Source: an uncultured Selenomonadaceae bacterium
GTDB lineage: Bacteria; Bacillota; Negativicutes; Selenomonadales; Selenomonadaceae
NCBI GenBank assembly: GCA_905233965.1
Contig: CAJOFG010000055.1
Location: forward strand, 1 to 6,828
DNA length: 6,828 bases
Reading direction: 5' to 3'
In this document: positions 6,601-6,828 of the stretch, piece by piece
How positions within the stretch are numbered: position 1 is the first letter of the stretch
Layout: each line of letters begins with the position of its first letter
The notes under the pieces: model-generated
Databases searched by the model: none
What the model was told of the DNA's origin: nothing
The model's input: only the letters and a program-made list of their open reading frames with translations
Position numbers and translations under genes: made by a program

Positions 6601-6828
6601 GAAACCGTTGTTTGAAAAAATTTGCCGGATTAAATCTTTGACGTGCGGGTGATTGACTTCGGAGCGTAACAAACTTTCCGCAATATTTTTTGAAGTGTTT
6701 ATCTGTTCGCGGGCAAGTTCGGAAAGATTTTCAGCCGTTTCGTCCGCGCTGTCCAAACAGTCGGCAAATGCCCGGTGAGTTTTCTCGGTGAAGTTGAAAA
6801 ACAAACTGATTAAATTTTTCGCGGCGGG
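3625..6828 (-). CDS. Large STAND-like P-loop ATPase, 5' end outside window
   Basis: At least 1067 codons, open to the right edge. Residues are numbered here from the TTG at 6802-6804, which is probably not the real start because no ribosome binding site precedes it and the frame stays open for 8 more codons. Residues 1 to about 530 are mostly charged helices with coiled-coil-like stretches (about 255-410). Residues about 530-690 form an alpha/beta segment of unknown role, with strands VIYLG (591-595), GMICLMD (615-621) and NIVVIDL (644-650). Then MFIGRSEEL (691-699), a typical entry to AAA/STAND modules, leads to Walker A GGRQLGKS (713-720), Walker B LLLLLDES (796-803), a sensor-like strand KFVLAGLH (831-838) and PGLIQYY (897-903), a GxP-like STAND feature. 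The C-terminal portion, about 960-1040, resembles a winged helix. No signal peptide or membrane span is visible. The ATPase class is clear; the biological role is not. The adjacent 360-residue gene suggests a two-protein system. Confidence 0.88.
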   Translation of the reverse strand, partial: PAAKNLISLFFNFTEKTHRAFADCLDSADETAENLSELAREQINTSKNIAESLLRSEVNHPHVKDLIRQIFSNNGFVAKHLDTGKFTPDEILNFCREFESENLDAIISKKGAKVDEEIFSDDKIENFLDEVWDKPTFHQSRREHEPFKGPKRKKTVTVMKQILLALFNHVRAAKKSGASNYQNQSAPVGKTTEIFADLHKQIARQEKNSGLGLTVFKIFIDNLEKKFSGEQVTFSYRDCLLGAKYIELQNNLPVINSFGVPEFSLQSRLKEFESEVNYKKLDENLQKAYETALKNYDCGILSDVAKNFSGQLKISEEDINRKLTGLERQYDRQIERVYNDFLSDIELARNYSRITDKEQIDFYINAALDAKKHFLLTKNAGLFRRFIKACTESIEKTSLPQRDALLKRLEKLEENLEPTLNEGEDLETRYPILANVRRQIGLMNLIVAEDYMNRLETEGGGLLTELDVSGANLDTLEEFLSDYEVLLRAILNANGSVEGAFKRSSRHGNRVNRETRYAIDFLHAWQGIHSGQPAAIENSVLEILSHLGYGGGKISARNTSATNQKSYTITFDEPEKAREIYSHPFSIFGTDIYTKGLEVIYLGTSRKYENVAQVLGTMTADRGMICLMDHAMTLPERRNLAKVMKLTANLKNIVVIDLVAALFLARFDEANRGKKMLQTLLPFSRVQPYTTGGVVAPEMFIGRSEELDKIRDMSGPVFVYGGRQLGKSALLRQVRSIEHNPKQSCYAFFIDLKNLDGEKTLKKIVYELKNAKLIRDVETWEDFSLEMHKLLDGQFTAVGKPKKLLLLLDESDIFLSDKNSESAIDILRELLVAFNGQFKFVLAGLHKVIRFEQNSSFGNLNHISVLPFRPADAMELLVKPMSFLGFRISDDSLISAIFSRTNYYPGLIQYYCKMIVDAVGENYTKQNFDVVKNPPYTLDDDYLKNMLGNREFQEEIRQKFKITLCLDDDNYYEILALAVAMIYYENNRPIGADLKDIRDYCLMCGVDRITKLSDAELLTLLDEMVALNLLRRTEGKFEFNRYAFWHMMGTVEEVNEKLDSYGSLEKV

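Noticed and set aside
1..6828. CRISPR array, tRNA, rRNA, insertion sequence or attachment site
   Set aside because: No regularly spaced repeats, cloverleaf candidates, transposase motifs or terminal inverted repeats were seen; nearly all bases are in recognised coding frames.

Overview
All five protein-coding genes in this window lie on the minus strand and are read from the right edge to the left: a large P-loop ATPase (5' end outside the window), a 360-residue protein of unknown function, a Tat-exported FAD-dependent oxidoreductase, tsaE and the first half of tsaB. Coding density is high. No gap exceeds about 100 bases, and no RNA gene, insertion sequence, CRISPR array or long repeat was found.

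The organism is bacterial and uses the standard code, with TAA and TGA both serving as stops. Strong GGAGGT-type ribosome binding sites, a TTG start with a good binding site, an extended -10 promoter and the Firmicutes-style tsaE-tsaB order suggest a Firmicutes-like lineage. A Tat substrate and moderately AT-rich DNA full of AAAATTTT words would fit a diderm Firmicute such as a Negativicute. This is an inference from style, not a taxonomic identification.

Right part (about 2486-6828): the ATPase has a long helical N-terminal region, an unassigned alpha/beta segment, and a STAND-like P-loop ATPase module with clear Walker A and B motifs and a probable C-terminal winged helix. After a 56-base gap holding a hairpin comes the 360-residue gene. 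It has no Walker motifs but ends in an R-N-x-x-x-H signature of the HEPN nuclease type. The pair looks like a two-gene ATPase/effector cassette, possibly for defence or stress response. That reading is inference; neither protein could be assigned to a named system.

Middle (936-2438): the flavoenzyme follows the 360-residue gene by 47 bases, so it may be co-transcribed. It carries a Tat signal and would act outside the cytoplasm, so it need not share a function with the two upstream genes.

Left part (1-913): tsaE and tsaB are housekeeping genes for the N6-threonylcarbamoyladenosine (t6A) modification of tRNA. An extended -10 promoter just upstream of tsaE suggests that this unit is transcribed independently of the accessory genes before it.
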